64,000 nucleotides of DNA from contig CM020620.1 in NCBI GenBank assembly GCA_009829735.1, positions 1,488,001-1,552,000 on the forward strand. Direction: 5' to 3'. Numbering within the stretch: position 1 is the first letter of the stretch; every line of letters begins with the position of its first letter. The notes below the pieces were generated by a model that was not told the origin of the DNA, made no database searches, and saw only the letters and a list, made by a program, of their open reading frames with translations. The stretch comes from Pyropia yezoensis. Taxonomy: Eukaryota; Rhodophyta; Bangiophyceae; Bangiales; Bangiaceae. The position numbers and the translations under genes are program-made. This document shows positions 20,514-33,122 of the stretch, one piece after another.

Positions 20514-21026
20514 TTGCCATGGACGATGACTTGATATTGGATCATGACCAATTATCGATGGGCTGCCTGGACCCGCCCGGCGGTGGTCGCGCACCCCTAA
20601 GGCGGGTTATCCGTAGCTCCAATGCAAAATGGAGATGACTGGGCGCCCCCCGTGTGTAGGAGAGCATCGAATCCTCCTGCGGCAGGATAGTGGGAGGCTC
20701 TATCCACGCGCGCGAGGCAGATCGAACGTTGTCGGTCGAAGGCGGTCAGCCGTCTGAGTGAAAGATACAACCGAGCTTGTGGGAGGCTTCGAGGCCGGTC
20801 ATGTGCCCGACCGGTTTTTCTCTGAATATGCATGCAAGACTCTATTGAAGGTTGACACAGTTTGATGTGCTTGACAGCCGGTATCTGTCTTATGATCGCG
20901 TCTCAGGACAACATCGAAAACCGAGTCCTGGGTCGAAGGGGTCCATGGGGGACCAGAACGCAGTCAAGAGACGCACGAGACTGACTGAAAGTACGTGTGA
21001 CACCAAAGGACTATCTCATACATTAC
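20514..21026. other. Unassigned interval left of element A
   Basis: No gene, tRNA or repeat recognised. It ends at the target-site duplication of the chromovirus. Confidence 0.4.
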
Positions 21027-21031
21027 GTTAC

Positions 21032-21722
21032 TGTAGTGGTTTTACGTACCTTAGGCGCGTAGCACCCAGAACACACAGAGAAACAACCCACCAAGAACGC
21101 GGGGAGACAGGAGAGATACCGAACCGCCGACCGCCTGGCTGGTTCACGCGGGGATCCGCGACCAGGACGACAGTGTTCAAGCACACGCAAGTATGTTTTT
21201 TTTCGAAGGGGGAAGCAACGCGCACCCCCACGCACACTCTTACCCTCTCTCACCCGCACCTAGCAACCCTCCACACCGGGCCACGTGCGGGCCAATCAAA
21301 ACCCTCCAACATGTCCGGAGGGCCCCCTCCCCCACGGATCATCCCTGCCAGCGGGGCAGGAACCTCCAAGATACGGGGAAGAGGAGCCCCGCCGGACATC
21401 AGTGCCAACACTCAAGATCTCCCCAATCTCACAATCACGCAAAATACACAATCAAAATCCAAACCCCAAATGCATCCCATCCCGGAATATTGACCAATGG
21501 CCAATTCCGGTCAGGGGAAATTCCCATACACTGGAAATCCCAACATGGGCTCCAGAACCAATGGCGACCCGGTCCCATCTCCATAGGAGGGGACCAATCG
21601 GAAGCCAGTAAAATCCCAAGGGGCCAAATCGGCCCCGTCCTCCTCACTAGGAAGGTGGGCACAGGGGTACGACGCGAGCTCTTCGAGGTCACCCCACGTG
21701 TAGGGCCCATAGGGTCCCTACA
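21032..21722 (-). repeat. Element A 3' LTR
   Basis: 691 bp, near-identical to 29044-29733, with TG/CA ends. Preceded on its outer side by GTTAC. Confidence 0.93.
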
Positions 21723-21742
21723 CTTCCCACACCTCCAGGGGG

Positions 21743-22748
21743 TTGCGACCCGCGACCCAGACACCGGGACAAAAATCTTCCGGGTGCCCAACGGGCGGCG
21801 GAGGCAATGCCACTTGGCAACATGCCGTCCCCACCGCCGAGTGTACCCACCCCATGGGGATGTGGATGACACTGGGTCAGCTCGGCCCCATGGTTTTCCC
21901 CCTTGGGGAGACAATCGTGGCCGCCCCCGTCGAGCGACAGGGGGGGATACGTGGAGACACCCCCTTCAGACCACCAACCGAGGGGTGGGGGACGCAGCAA
22001 GGATAGGGCCCGTCGCCTCCCACGGCCCTGCCCGCACAGGGTGGGGACGTGAGGGGACTGGCATTCCCAGCATAGCCGGGAGCGAGGGGTTAGGGGGCCT
22101 TCTGTGCACCCCCCTCAGCCCTGTGTTAGGGGGCCAAGGGGTAGAAGAGGGCCGCCTGCCCACCCGTAAGGGGTGGATCGGAGCGGGAGGGGTGCCAACG
22201 GGTGCTCGCCGCAAGGACGGCCACCGTCTCCTCCCCCCCTCGGCTCCACCTCGCTGCCACAGGTCTGCGCGCGTCCCCCTCTTCCTCACCCTAAGGGTGG
22301 GGGTGGCATCCACGTACTTCCCCCCGTCGTCTCCTATGGAGAGCGGCCAGTCATGGCTTCCCCGTTGGGGCCATCGGACCACATCGCCACCATGGGTGAC
22401 GGCCGCGGACCCGTTTCCCTTTCGGCTCCTTCCTCCCCCCGTGGCCTTTCGGCCACGCGGATGCCACCCGCCGCTCCGGGCGACGTCCTGATGGACGACG
22501 CCGGGAGCGGCCGGGGTGATGCCAGTCCCGCTTCGCCGGCCGAGGTACCTGTACCACCGTTGGCGGACTGGGGGGGCCTGGCCCCCTTCCTTCTTCCCTG
22601 CCGCTTCGGCGCGACTACCCGTCACCCTAAGGGTGACTTGCATCCCAAGGGTGGTGACCAGTTCCATTATGAGGCTCAAGGCAAGGGCGTCGCTCAAGCC
22701 AAGGCAAGGATGGGGGCCGAAGGCTCCCACAAGGATATCCCAAAGTGA
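21743..22748 (+). other. Possible antisense reading frame in element A 3' spacer
   Basis: The 1.5-kb spacer between pol and the 3' LTR is open on the strand opposite to the element, in two overlapping stretches rich in Pro/Gly (for example DHIATMGDGRGPVSL and DVLMDDAGSGRGDA). I see no clear similarity to the antisense frames of elements C and D, and the composition alone could keep it open. It is recorded because it occupies the same place. Confidence 0.3.
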
Positions 22749-23198
22749 CGAAGGGACCTCCACAAGGGTGACCGATGGTCACGCTTCACCTCTGCGCCCA
22801 AGTATCGCGTACTCTCGTCCGTGCCTGTGGCCCTTAGGGTCACCCTGGAGCCAAGCTGGCACCGAGTTGCCAGTGTATCCGTCATCTGCAGAGCATGCTC
22901 GGGGTACCCCCATGCAGCGGACCCCATGGGGGTCGAGCAAAACATGTTTCCGAAGACGACGTGCGGGAAGAGGGCGGCCTTTCGCCACCGTTCCCCGTTG
23001 ACGTCAGCCTCCTCCATACAAATACGGGTGTGGATGCTACCGAAGAGGACGCATCTTCAACATTTGAACCCGCGACCTCGCCAATATTAGGCAAAAGCCT
23101 TACCAACTGTGTTGTGCATAGCTTCTTCTGACGTGTGGGCCCCTAAACAAACCATGTACTCATCTAATTCTGTAGCCACTCCCTTTGGGAGTTGGTCG

Positions 23199-26100
23199 CT
23201 ATTCTTCTTCTTCCGTTCCCCCTTGGGAGAATAGTCGGGACCCTTGGTCCCGTCCCTTGATGGGGAGCTTGTGCCTTCGGGCATACTTCAGCAGAGCCGC
23301 CCGTGGTACACCCTTCTTGGGATGCCAAGTGTCTTCTTCGGGGCCGTGGCCAAACCACCGCACCCGGAAGTCCAAGTCGGGCTTCCCGTCTTCGTCCTCC
23401 ACCTACTGTTGGCCGACAATCTGTTCGAACACGTCCTTCCCCGGGAATTCCTCGGGGCATTCGTTGTACGCGTCCCGGGCTTCCCGTGCCCGCATCCATA
23501 CTGGATCCCCTGCCTTAGGCGGGGGAGCACGTATGATATTGTCTTTGCTCTGGGTCTGTTCTCCCGTAGGTGTTTCAATAAGAAACCGTTGCCCGTCCGT
23601 GCGTAGCACCATGTACGGTCCCCTCGTCCTTGAAGACATTTTCGTCCGCCCCTTAGCATATGATTTCACATAAACCCAATCTCCTTGAGACATAGTCTCT
23701 TTTTCTTGTTGTATACCAGCGTCATAAACGCGTTTGTAGGCCTCTTGGGCCTTATCCAAATTCTTCCTAATCCGGGGGATTAGGTGGCGCATTTCCTTCA
23801 CATATTGAACCGCCGCCGTATCGGCGTCAGGCTCTTCCGTGTCCACAGAGCGTACCTTAGGTAAGCGCTCAATATTCGACGCTTGCAAGCGCCGAGGGCT
23901 CACAAAAGTCATTGGGGCTACCCCAGTGCTCGAATGTATCTGCATATTATAGGCAGTCGTCAGGAGGGACACATAGCGATCCCATTCCCGTGGGTGCTCG
24001 GACGAATACGTCCGTAGCTGCCGCATGATTGTCTTGTTATACCGTTCCACTTGACCGTTGGTCTGTGGGTGATACGGAGTCGTATAGTTTGTGGAGATCC
24101 CTAGGAGCCCCATGACTCCTTGGAAATAGACGGCCGCAAACTGAGGTCCGTTGTCCGTCAGCGTAGAATCCGGGATGCCGTAGGCAGCCACCCAATAATC
24201 GATAAATGCAGAGGCTACCCCAAGGGCAGTCGTGTCCGATAGTGGGACCGCCCTCACCAGTTTGGTGAACCGGTCGCACATCACCAGGAGCATGGTGTGC
24301 CCATTCTCCGTCCTTGGAAGAGGACCCAGTAAATCCATGGCCACCGATTGGAATGGCTCATGGGCGGGGAAAAGCTTCACAGGAGACTTATGCCTCCTAT
24401 CCGATATGCGGTTCTTGGTGCATCCTGGGCAGTTATAAACATACCCGTATACATCCGCCACTAGGGCGGGCCAGTAAAAATACTGGCGCATCGTTCTGTA
24501 CATCTTCCGGGAACCCGGATGACCCGCCGTAGGCGCGTCATGATACATTTCCAGAACACGCTTCCGCAGTGTGTCCGGGATGACCCATTGGTTATTCCCC
24601 CCGAGTAGGGAGTGGCGACATAATACACCATCGTCGTCTTCAAAGAAGAAGGCGTTTCGCTGCCAACGGGCCTCCTTTGGAGGGATGAGAGGCCCCTCCA
24701 TCCGGCGTTGTTTGCAAAACTCATCCGAGGCCTGGGCCTCAATGAGCTCTCGAAGCGTAATTTTCCCGAGGCCCTTCGGGCTTCGGTCTGTGAGGGCCTT
24801 TGCTGACCGGGTCACCGCCAATATGGGTATCTGGTCATCCAAAGGTGTCCTATCCAAGCCATCCGTAGGAAGGCGAGACAGGGCATCAGCCACTTTGTGG
24901 TCCTTCCCCGGTTTGTGCTTAATTTGGTAGGAGAATTCCGCCAAGCGGAGCCTCCAGCCCGTAAGGCGTCGATTAGGGCTATTGCTTGTCATCACAGAAG
25001 TGAGGGCAGAATGGTCACAGCGCACCAGAAATTCGGATCCTTCCAAGAAGGAACGCAGGTAGGTCACTGACCATACCACTCCGAGTGCCTCAATTTCTGT
25101 GGCACAGTAGTTCCGCTCGGCCGGGGACAGACCCCGACTAAAATACCCGACGGGGAGATACTCCCCGTCCTCCTGTTGTTGCAGCAAGGCACAGCCCAGC
25201 TGCTCATAGCTGGCGTCCACCTCCAAAATATAATGGGCTCCCTCCCGAGGGATGGCCAAAATAGGAGGCTTCAGAAGGCAGTCGCGAAGCTCCTCGAACG
25301 CCGCTTGAGTCTCCTCCGTTGGAGGAGGTAGTTCCTTGGCTAGGTGCGTACTAGTCAGCACGTTCAGCGGTCGGGCGATACGGGCAAAATTCGGGACAAA
25401 CCTTCGGTATACCCCGCACATGCCCAAGAAGCTCTTCAGCTGCGTTTGTGTACGCGGATAATGCAACCCCTTGAGGGCTTTGGTATTTTTCTCATTCACG
25501 GCCACCCGCCCTGGGCGGATGACATGTCCCAAATATTCGACCTCCCTCTGAAAGAGGTGGCACTTGGACGCCTTCAGCGACACGCCGTTCTCCTTGAGGA
25601 GACTCAAAACGTGTTCCAAGTGGTGCAGGTGCTCCTCGTCAGAACGAGAAAAGACGATAACATCGTCTAAATATACGAGGCAGGTCTGCCACTTCACACC
25701 AGCCAGGATAATATCCATAGCTCTCTGGAACGTCACTGGAGCGTTGCAGAGCCCAAAGGGCAACCGTGTACATTGCCATATGCCCTTATGACACGTAAAT
25801 GCCGTCAGGTGCTTATCCTCTGGTGCAATAGGAATTTGCCAATATCCAGCGTTACAATCTAGGGTGCTAAACACCCTGGCCTCCCCTAGGGAGTCCAAAC
25901 ATTCATCCATCCTTGGGATGGGATATGCATCCTTCACCGTGACGAGGTTGAGCCGCCGGTAGTCAATACAAAACCGGGGCGTGCCGTCCGACTTCGGGAC
26001 GATTACCACGGGACTAGCCCACTCGCCCTCGGCGGGTTCAATAACGTCGAGTTTTCGCATCCGTTCCACTTGTTCCCCTTCCAACTGGCGATGCTTGTGC

Positions 26101-27143
26101 CCCGCCTTGTAAGGATGTTGCCTTACCGGGGTTGCCCCGGGTTTTAGGCGGATACGGTGCACGGTATTCTTGATGAGCCCAAGGGTACCATCCCATAGGG
26201 ATTTGTATTTCTCCACCAGCTCCAAGAGCTGGCCACGTAGGGCTTCAGGGACCTCTCCTAGGTCAACCTCAGAATGGGCGCGCTCCTCCTTCACCACAGG
26301 ACCTTCGCTCAGCTTCTGCATCTCTTCTTGAGAGACGCTCAGTATTGGTCCCTGATAGGATGATATTGACGCAACCACCGTCCCAACGGGAAGGCGGACC
26401 ATCCTTGGCGTAGGATTCATCATTTGCACGGTGTACGGGGCGTCCCGGTTTAGCTCCGTGCGGCCGTTCGCCACGTGAACACCGTACTTGGAGGCGATAC
26501 GGGGCTGCCCGGAAATAATCCCGTGGCCTTGGAAATTCCCTCGCACCTTCACATGCGAGATAACCCCAGGTTTCAGCCTCAACTTGTGACACAAGGTGAG
26601 TTTTGCGATCTTGACCTGTGGACAAGCGCACACAGGGTTCCACTTAATGGGACCCGTTTCCACATCCTCCATATCCCGGAGAATTGGGACAACCATCCCT
26701 GTCTTGAGGGTCACCGTCTGGTCCTCACAGGAGATGGTTTTCACCTCCGTGTCACCAAATGAATTTCCTAATATGACGGGTACCGCCATATTATCGATCA
26801 CTCCAAAGCAGACGTAGGAGACTTGGTCTCCCACTTGTACGCCCAAGCGTACAGTTCCTCGAATGGGGAGCCACCCCCCATTCAGGTCAAAGTACAATAT
26901 ATTCTCCAGCTCCCCTAGGGGCTGGAGCCCCATTCCCTTCGGGAGCAAGGAGCTTCGAATCAGGGAGGGCCCGCTGCCGGTATCCAGGACAGCGTGCAAA
27001 GCATGCTCTAACCCTTCAGTAGCAAACAAATGTACAGCCAGCTGATAGCTGGATGAAGGCATAATCGCGCAAATAACATTTTCCCGTTTCACCCCCTTAG
27101 GGAGTGCCAATAATGCAGGCTTGTTCGTTGGGGGGCGGCGCAA
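23199..27143 (-). mobile_element. Element A pol (PR-RT-RH-INT-chromodomain)
   Basis: Fossil-class retroelement polyprotein. Domains in order on the minus strand: aspartic protease (VLDTGSGPSL), reverse transcriptase (FCIDYRRLN, LDCNAGYWQI, PFGLCNAP, CLVYLDDVIVFS), RNase H (LEVDASYEQLGCALLQQ), integrase with an HHCC zinc site (H...H...CPGC) and DDE core (MDLLGPLP, TDNGPQF, HPQTNGQVERYN), and a C-terminal chromodomain-like segment (FRVRWFGHGPEEDTW). The order RT-RH-INT and the chromodomain place it among the chromoviruses. It begins about 60 nt after gag in another frame. Confidence 0.9.
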
Positions 27144-27205
27144 AATCCTCTCAGGCCCCCCCGTATCTGGGGACGTTGTGGGAGAAGCTCTAGGGGGACC
27201 GCCCC

Positions 27206-28930
27206 TTACGCGTTTCCCGAAGATGAGTAATCAGAGGAACTCCCCTTGGGGGAACTCGGTCGATCTACCTTCCCCTTTGGGGAGGGCGTAACCGCAGCAA
27301 TCGCCCCGCCAGTGCGGGCGGAGTCTCGGGCCTCCTTGCGCTCCGCGCGCGCCTTGGCCATCTGTGCTCGAGTCGCCTCCGGGAGGTGTGGACAATTTGA
27401 CATCCAGTGGGAGGTACTATTGCAGACGTGGCAGGGGAAGAGTTCCCGCTTCCCGTCCGTCCATCTGGACCCCCCAGAGGGTCGATAATCCTTGCGGGAA
27501 GAGCCAGAGGCCTCCCCCACCTCCTGGGGTGACGACGTAACAGCCGCCAGAGCCCGACGCGCCATGCGCCGAGCGTTACGCTCCGCGTCTTCTTTCGCCT
27601 TTAACTCCTTGGCGGCGGCTTGAACCCGCCGCCGAAAATCTCCTGCCCGTTGGGCATACTGTACCACCAGCTCAATAGGAGCATGAGGGTGGTCAGCTAC
27701 GTAGTTTCGTGCCTCGTGCCGAATTTCCCACCAGGTGCCCTGCATAAAGCGGGCTCGGACCTGGCCCGAGGTTTGTATATATCCACACTTCGCGTGGAGT
27801 TCCATGAGGCGGCGGTGGAACGCCGTCTCTGTCTCATCCTCCTCTTGCGAGGCACCATTAAAAATGGCCTCCTGTTCATTCAGGAGATGCTCATCTGCGT
27901 ACGCGCGCAGAAGCCAATTCACCAGTTCCAAAGAGGAGGTCACCTCCCCAGTGCGCCGGCCGTCATCGACGGATGGGCGAATTCGATAAAGGTCCCTCTT
28001 CAAGGGATCCTTAGTAAATTCCGGGAGGAGAAGCAAAGCTCGCCCCTCTGAGAGGCCGTTATCATTTGCCGCTTTTACGAAGCGGTTAAGAAATTCGAAG
28101 ACTCCCAGAGGAGGCTCTCCCCCCCATTCACAATCGCGACCAAATATACTGGCCAGGTCCTTTCGCTTCTTACCCAGGCCTTGGGCCTCGGCTCCCGATA
28201 CTCGGTTGTCCTTATTCTTGAGAGCATATGTCTCACAGTCCAGCAGGCTCGCATAACGATCGTCTGCCGGAATAATTTTGGGGGGAATCTCCCGTAGGGG
28301 GACTCGCCCCGGTCCTGCCTGAGCGGAAACCGCTCGGACTACAGGTCGCGGGCGCCGACGGCGCTCGGGAGGCGAAGCCTCCCCTCCGGAATAATCCGAA
28401 GTCGACTCAGATGAAGAACTGGACTGCCGGCCACGCTGGCGCTCCCGTTTCTTCACACTTTTCTCCACAAATCTCAACCGTTGGTTGAGTGGAGTCAGCA
28501 GGCCGCTAACAGCCTCCACCATCGCTTTCTTCCAATCCTCCGTAGGAGTATCCGATCCAGGGGCCACAAACGCTCGAGGTGTCTCCTTAGGAGACGATGC
28601 CCCCGTGAGGGGAACCGGAGGGGTGGGCGTTCCCTCAGAATCCACCCCCGCAAAGGGGAGAATCCCAGGAAAATTGCCGAAGCCGGTTGAATGCCCTCCC
28701 TCGCGCTTCCCGCGCGGCTGGGAATACGGTTCGCCCGATGGGCCCTCCGAACCTATTTCCAGCGGGGGTAGCCGGGTAGTCACCCTACGGGTGGCCAGGT
28801 CATCAACTCCAGCCCCTTGGGCGCGCGGAGGAGCAGCGCCTCCAATCGCGCTCTCCTTCGTCACGGATGAACCGCCCTCCAGGACTCCCGTCTTCCCCTG
28901 AGGGGGATTCTGCTCGTTATCAGACATCAC
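27206..28930 (-). mobile_element. Element A gag
   Basis: 574-codon frame, looks whole. It has a Ser/Arg-rich N-terminal part, then the capsid-like region (from DCETYALKNKDNRVSGAEAQ; FLNRFVKAANDNGLSEGRAL), then a zinc knuckle (CHVCNSTSHWMSNC). The same capsid pattern recurs in elements B, C and D, so they are one lineage. Confidence 0.88.
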
Positions 28931-29043
28931 TACAACCGCGTTCCCTTAGGGAAGACAGAGCGCAACCACAGGAAGAGTTCGAAGAAGGGGTAGACCCCTT
29001 TGGCCGGAAGGAACCTTGTCCCCTCCCCCGCTGATCCACCAAA

Positions 29044-29733
29044 TGTAGTGGTTTTACGTACCTTAGGCGCGTAGCACCCAGAACACACAGAGAAACAACC
29101 CACCAAGAACGCGGGGAGACAGGAGAGATACCGAACCGCCGACCGCCTGGCTGGTTCACGCGGGGATCCGCGACCAGGACGACAGTGTTCAAGCACACGC
29201 AAGTCTGTTTTTTTCGAAGGGGGAAGCAACGCGCACCCCCACGCACACTCTTACCCTCTCTCACCCGCACCTAGCAACCCTCCACACCGGGCCACGTGCG
29301 GGCCAATCAAAACCCTCCAACATGTCCGGAGGGCCCCCTCCCCCACGGATCATCCCTGCCAGCGGGGCAGGAACCTCCAAGATACGGGGAAGAGGAGCCC
29401 CGCCGGACATCAGTGCCAACACTCAAGATCTCCCCAATCTCACAATCACGCAAAATACACAATCAAAATCCAAACCCCAAATGCATCCCATCCCGGAATA
29501 TTGACCAATGGCCAATTCCGGTCAGGGGAAATTCCCATACACTGGAAATCCCAACATGGGCTCCAGAACCAATGGCGACCCGGTCCCATCTCCATAGGAG
29601 GGGACCAATCGGAAGCCAGTAAAATCCCAAGGGGCCAAATCGGCCCCGTCCTCCTCACTAGGAAGGTGGGCACAGGGGTACGACGCGAGCTCTTCGAGGT
29701 CACCCCACGTGTAGGGCCCATAGGGTCCCTGCA
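29044..29733 (-). repeat. Element A 5' LTR
   Basis: 690 bp, near-identical copy of 21032-21722. Followed on the outer side by GTTAC. On the minus strand its inner side leads into the primer-binding-like sequence. Confidence 0.93.
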
Positions 29734-29740
29734 GTTACGC

Positions 29741-30673
29741 GACATATTGCAGCTCCCCGAATTTTGTCTCATGGAGACAAGAGCAACAGCGTGACAACAA
29801 GGCCTTGAGCCAACCGTGTGCTGGGCGCTCCCAGCGGACCAATAGCGTGCGGTGGGACTTCCTTTCGATCAGGCGATGATTGGCTGCAGTCGCGACGGAA
29901 CCGGTACCGAACGCTGGTCGGTCGGATAGCTGTTGTTTTCTCTCATCATCTCGGCGGATTTGCCTCTACCTCGGCTCGATCCACTAAAGAGCACTGGGAG
30001 AGGTCGCAGCTAATTTCCTGCGAAGCCTGTTGTTCCCTCTTGGATGTGGGCAGAAATCCCGAGAAACTCTCAGATCGCACTGTTTCCACCCTAACGCGGA
30101 GCACTCATTGGCCAGGGGTGCGCCGTCTGAGGCATGCTATTGGCCTGTTGTGCGCCTGTTGTTGCTATTGCTGTTCTCCCAATTTTGGCCGATCCGGACA
30201 AGAACAACACTGCATGAACAACTGTGTGAGCCAATCGCGTGCTGGCAGGTGAGGGCGAGCCAATCGCGTGCTCTAGGGGCCCGATCGCCCAGAGCAGATG
30301 ATTGGCTGCAGCCACAGTGGGCCTCTTACCAATCGCTGATTGGTCGAAACACTGTTGTTCTCTCGGCTGAGATCGCCGAAGACTCCCCCCACATCGGCTC
30401 GTTCCTCTCCGGAACAGTTGTCCAGCTTGTCTTGGTGTCTGTTTCACTCAGGTTCTCCCCTCCATGTGCTCGGAGTCCCGGGAAAGTCGCAGATCTTACT
30501 GTTTGCACAACAATGGAGGCTGATTCGGAGCTCTCATTGGTCAGAGAGGCATCCTGTGAGGCATGTCATTGGTCAGTGGACTGTTGTTCTTGTTCTTGTC
30601 CGGATCGGCCAAAATTGGGAGAACTGCAATATTGTCGCCATGAGACAACATTCGGGGTACTGCGCTATATGTC
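29741..30673. mobile_element. Non-autonomous TIR element with tandem CCAAT-rich units
   Basis: About 0.93 kb with imperfect ~40-bp terminal inverted repeats: left 29741-29782 (GACATATTGCAGCTCCCCGA...) and right 30634-30673, whose reverse complement starts GACATATAGCGCAGTACCCC and continues GAATGTTGTCTCATGG. Inside are two direct ~430-bp units (about 29745-30160 and 30165-30640). They share CCAAT.GCGTGC, GATGATTGGCTGCAG, CTGTTGTT.TCTC and TGAGGCATG..ATTGG blocks. An inner inverted pair (30175-30212 versus 30575-30640, CAATTTTGGCCGATCCGGAC) gives hairpin potential. At least eleven CCAAT/ATTGG words lie between 29838 and 30580. There is no coding capacity. No convincing target duplication is visible, partly because element A inserted 2-7 bp from the left end. 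It may be a MITE-like DNA transposon of unknown superfamily. Confidence 0.65.
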
Positions 30674-33122
30674 GTCCCCGGTGGTACGCTTGCGGCTCAT
30701 CACTGGAAGCCGGTTCAGCGCACTCTCACGTGTGCTGCGGCAATCAGAAAATTAATAAACAGTTTCTGGCAATCCTCATGCGATAGCGATGCAATCTCAA
30801 CAGAAGCGGACGCAGTATCTCGTGTTCAAATGGGCTACAGGCGGACGCTTCGCTTTTCCACTTCCTAGATTTCGACATGTGCGGCTTTCTTCGGTCCGTT
30901 ATCTGTGACCCAATTTATAACGCATGCAAAGTGCGACCTTCTTGCTCGAAGAAGTCGCAAACCGCCCTCATTCCTTCCGAAAGACTCCAGAGAAGTCTGA
31001 GCAGCCCTCAAAAACTAGACCCTGTACTTTTTGCTTCAGCCATGACGAGGCCGAGAACGACCCTGATGAGCAATGCCTTGACGCCATGGGACGGCTCGTG
31101 AGCTCTCCACTGCGGCTGATTTGTTCTCGCTGGCGTCGGCGGTTTCGAAGATCGTGTCAGTAAAAGTGGACCTTGGTCAAGGGCCTCATTAAATGAGGCA
31201 GAGTAATAGTCAGGGGGACTACGGTTCCAAATGGTCGTCCTGAAAAGCATGGTGGGGGTCTATGTACCAATCTGGTCCCAGGGTGCGATGGCATAACTCA
31301 GGGGCGCTAGCAGGGTGCGTTTTAGCGCCCCCGCCCCGCGCCCTGGAAAAAAAAAGGAGCGATTCACCGCCCTAGTTAAATGAACCGGAGTACTTATCAA
31401 ATGCTCCAGATGGTTCCAGCGCGGGTTGCTATTGCTGAAGCCTAAGTTTGTCCTGCGAGACTAAATTTAGGACTGGAACCGGACGGGAAGTCTCTCGACC
31501 ACTCAGAGAGCGCTCTCAGAGTCGGCGATCGCAAGTCGCCATCCACACGAGAACACGTATACAGACAACCAGCCGGGCGCAGGGTTCTGTTTGAGGCGGT
31601 CGTCTTGTGACTTCTCAACCTTGCAAGGGACACGCAGCCGAACGACTGTGCCTCAGTGGTCGACCGTCCTTCCCGCCCAGGAATACGAGCGCCCGGTTGG
31701 CTGGCTCTTCAGAATACAGTGGAACACAGCGGATATAGACCAATGAGTGTGTGTAAAGCGAAAGCAGTCCCAGTCCTTGTCCGCCAGGACAAAAAACGAG
31801 GCGCAGCAATAGTGGGAGTCGCGGTTTGCCAGTGTTTACCTGGTTGCCTGTGCTCGACTCGTCAAGATCTTGAGTCAGACGGTTAACGAGATTTCAAAAC
31901 CGTGGGTGACGGACGGAAAATTCACGCGACACTGAGACTGAGAGCGGGACGATTTTGTGTACCGTACGTGCGCTTCGGCGATGGAAGTCCTGTCGAGACC
32001 CGTCGAGCTTCTCACCATCGAGCCCCGTCAAGCTCTTACCGAAATAGAGGACTTTCAGGAACTTCGATATTACCACAGTTGCGAGGGGGGTTATACGGTT
32101 TCGGTCAGGTTCGAAAATAGGGTCGACTTCTCAAAACGCGGAGAGGCTTGCCCTAATGTCACATGAAAAATCTTGGATCGTGATGATCGACAGCTCTCCC
32201 CTATGTTGGCCCACTACTTGTACCAAAAGTCGACTACTCCCCAAAATGAATGTCAACCATTCCAGGGGTTCGGCGTCGGTCGGCGGACCGGCAAACCCTC
32301 GGCACGTCCGTCGACGGCCACGCCGCGCGCTCTCTAGCGCCGCCAGCGCGGCGCCCACCACCAGACCAGCCGCGACGGTGGCCACCCCGCCTACATAGCG
32401 CGCACTGCCACAGCCCGTGGCCGGCAGACGCGCGGCATGCCGGCGGCCGCGGCGGCGGCGGCAGCGACCGCCACCCCCCCCCACCGGCCATCCCCGTAGT
32501 CCATGCAGCCGCTAGCAGGGCGGCCGCCGCAGTAGCGTCTGCTGCCCGTGTCGCTTTTGACGACGGCCGCCAACAAGTCCGCCGAGTCCCCACCGGGGAG
32601 TCCAGCGCCGTTGGCGGCGCTGCGACGCACCGCTGGCACCCCCCTCCTCCCCCAACGAGGATGGGCTAGGGCGCGCGGGAGGCCCTCCCTGGGTCCCCCC
32701 CCCCCCACCCTCCCCCCCCCCTTTGCCCTTCCACATGCGTCTGGCAGAAGAAGCCGGGTCATGCCGGCGGGATGCTTGAGAATCCCGCGTGAGGCGGGGC
32801 TCGCCTCCCTCACAGCCGCCCCCCCCCGTAAGCGCCACCAGCGTTTGAGTACAAAAGAGTCGGACCTTGGAGTCTGGCGCTCCCCCAGTTCCACGCCGTT
32901 GAATCGTGACTGGGCAGGGGGGGGGGGCACCTGTACCCGCAGGCGGATCGCGCCACGGGATGGTCTGGCCAACAAGTAAAAAGACGCGGAGGGAGGGGAA
33001 GGATCCCAGGAGGCGTGGCCGCGGCGGCCGCCCCCCGCACGAGCGCACCTAAACGTTAATCCCCCGTCCCTTCCCCCCCTCTCCCCCATCCCCCCAAGCG
33101 CCACCGCCGCGGGCGGCAGCTC
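30674..33122. other. Intergenic region crossing a composition boundary
   Basis: 30674-32250 is near-balanced DNA without recognisable genes; a GCGCCC-rich patch with an A9 run lies at 31300-31370. From about 32260 the sequence becomes GC-rich up to the NOP4 gene. This GC-rich part is open on both strands, including a minus-strand stretch with one hydrophobic segment (YVGGVATVAAGLVVGAALAA), but I recognise no family. It probably contains the NOP4 3' UTR. Confidence 0.45.

Larger units (their letters stand above)
21032..29733 (-). mobile_element. Element A: Ty3/gypsy chromovirus, nearly whole
   Basis: LTR retrotransposon on the minus strand, 8.7 kb. LTRs at both ends (TGTAG...CTACA/CTGCA) flank gag, pol and a 3' spacer. 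It is bordered by the 5-bp direct repeat GTTAC (21027-21031 and 29734-29738). After the 5' LTR comes a primer-binding-like TTTGGTGGATCAGCGGGGG. A purine-rich tract (GGAGGTGTGGGAAG on the minus strand) abuts the 3' LTR. The two LTRs differ at only about three places that I can see, so insertion was recent. The coding part looks nearly whole, with about one break near its 3' end. It inserted at the left edge of the TIR element at 29741-30673. Confidence 0.93.

Noticed and set aside
23038-23125. tRNA-like stretch on the minus strand (AGTTGGTAAGGC ... GGTCGCGGGTTCAAA)
   Set aside because: A- and B-box-like words are present, but the acceptor and T stems do not pair. At best it is a tRNA-derived relic inside element A.
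32391-33104. 237-codon minus-strand frame downstream of NOP4
   Set aside because: GC-driven open frame without domains; likely part of the NOP4 3' flank.
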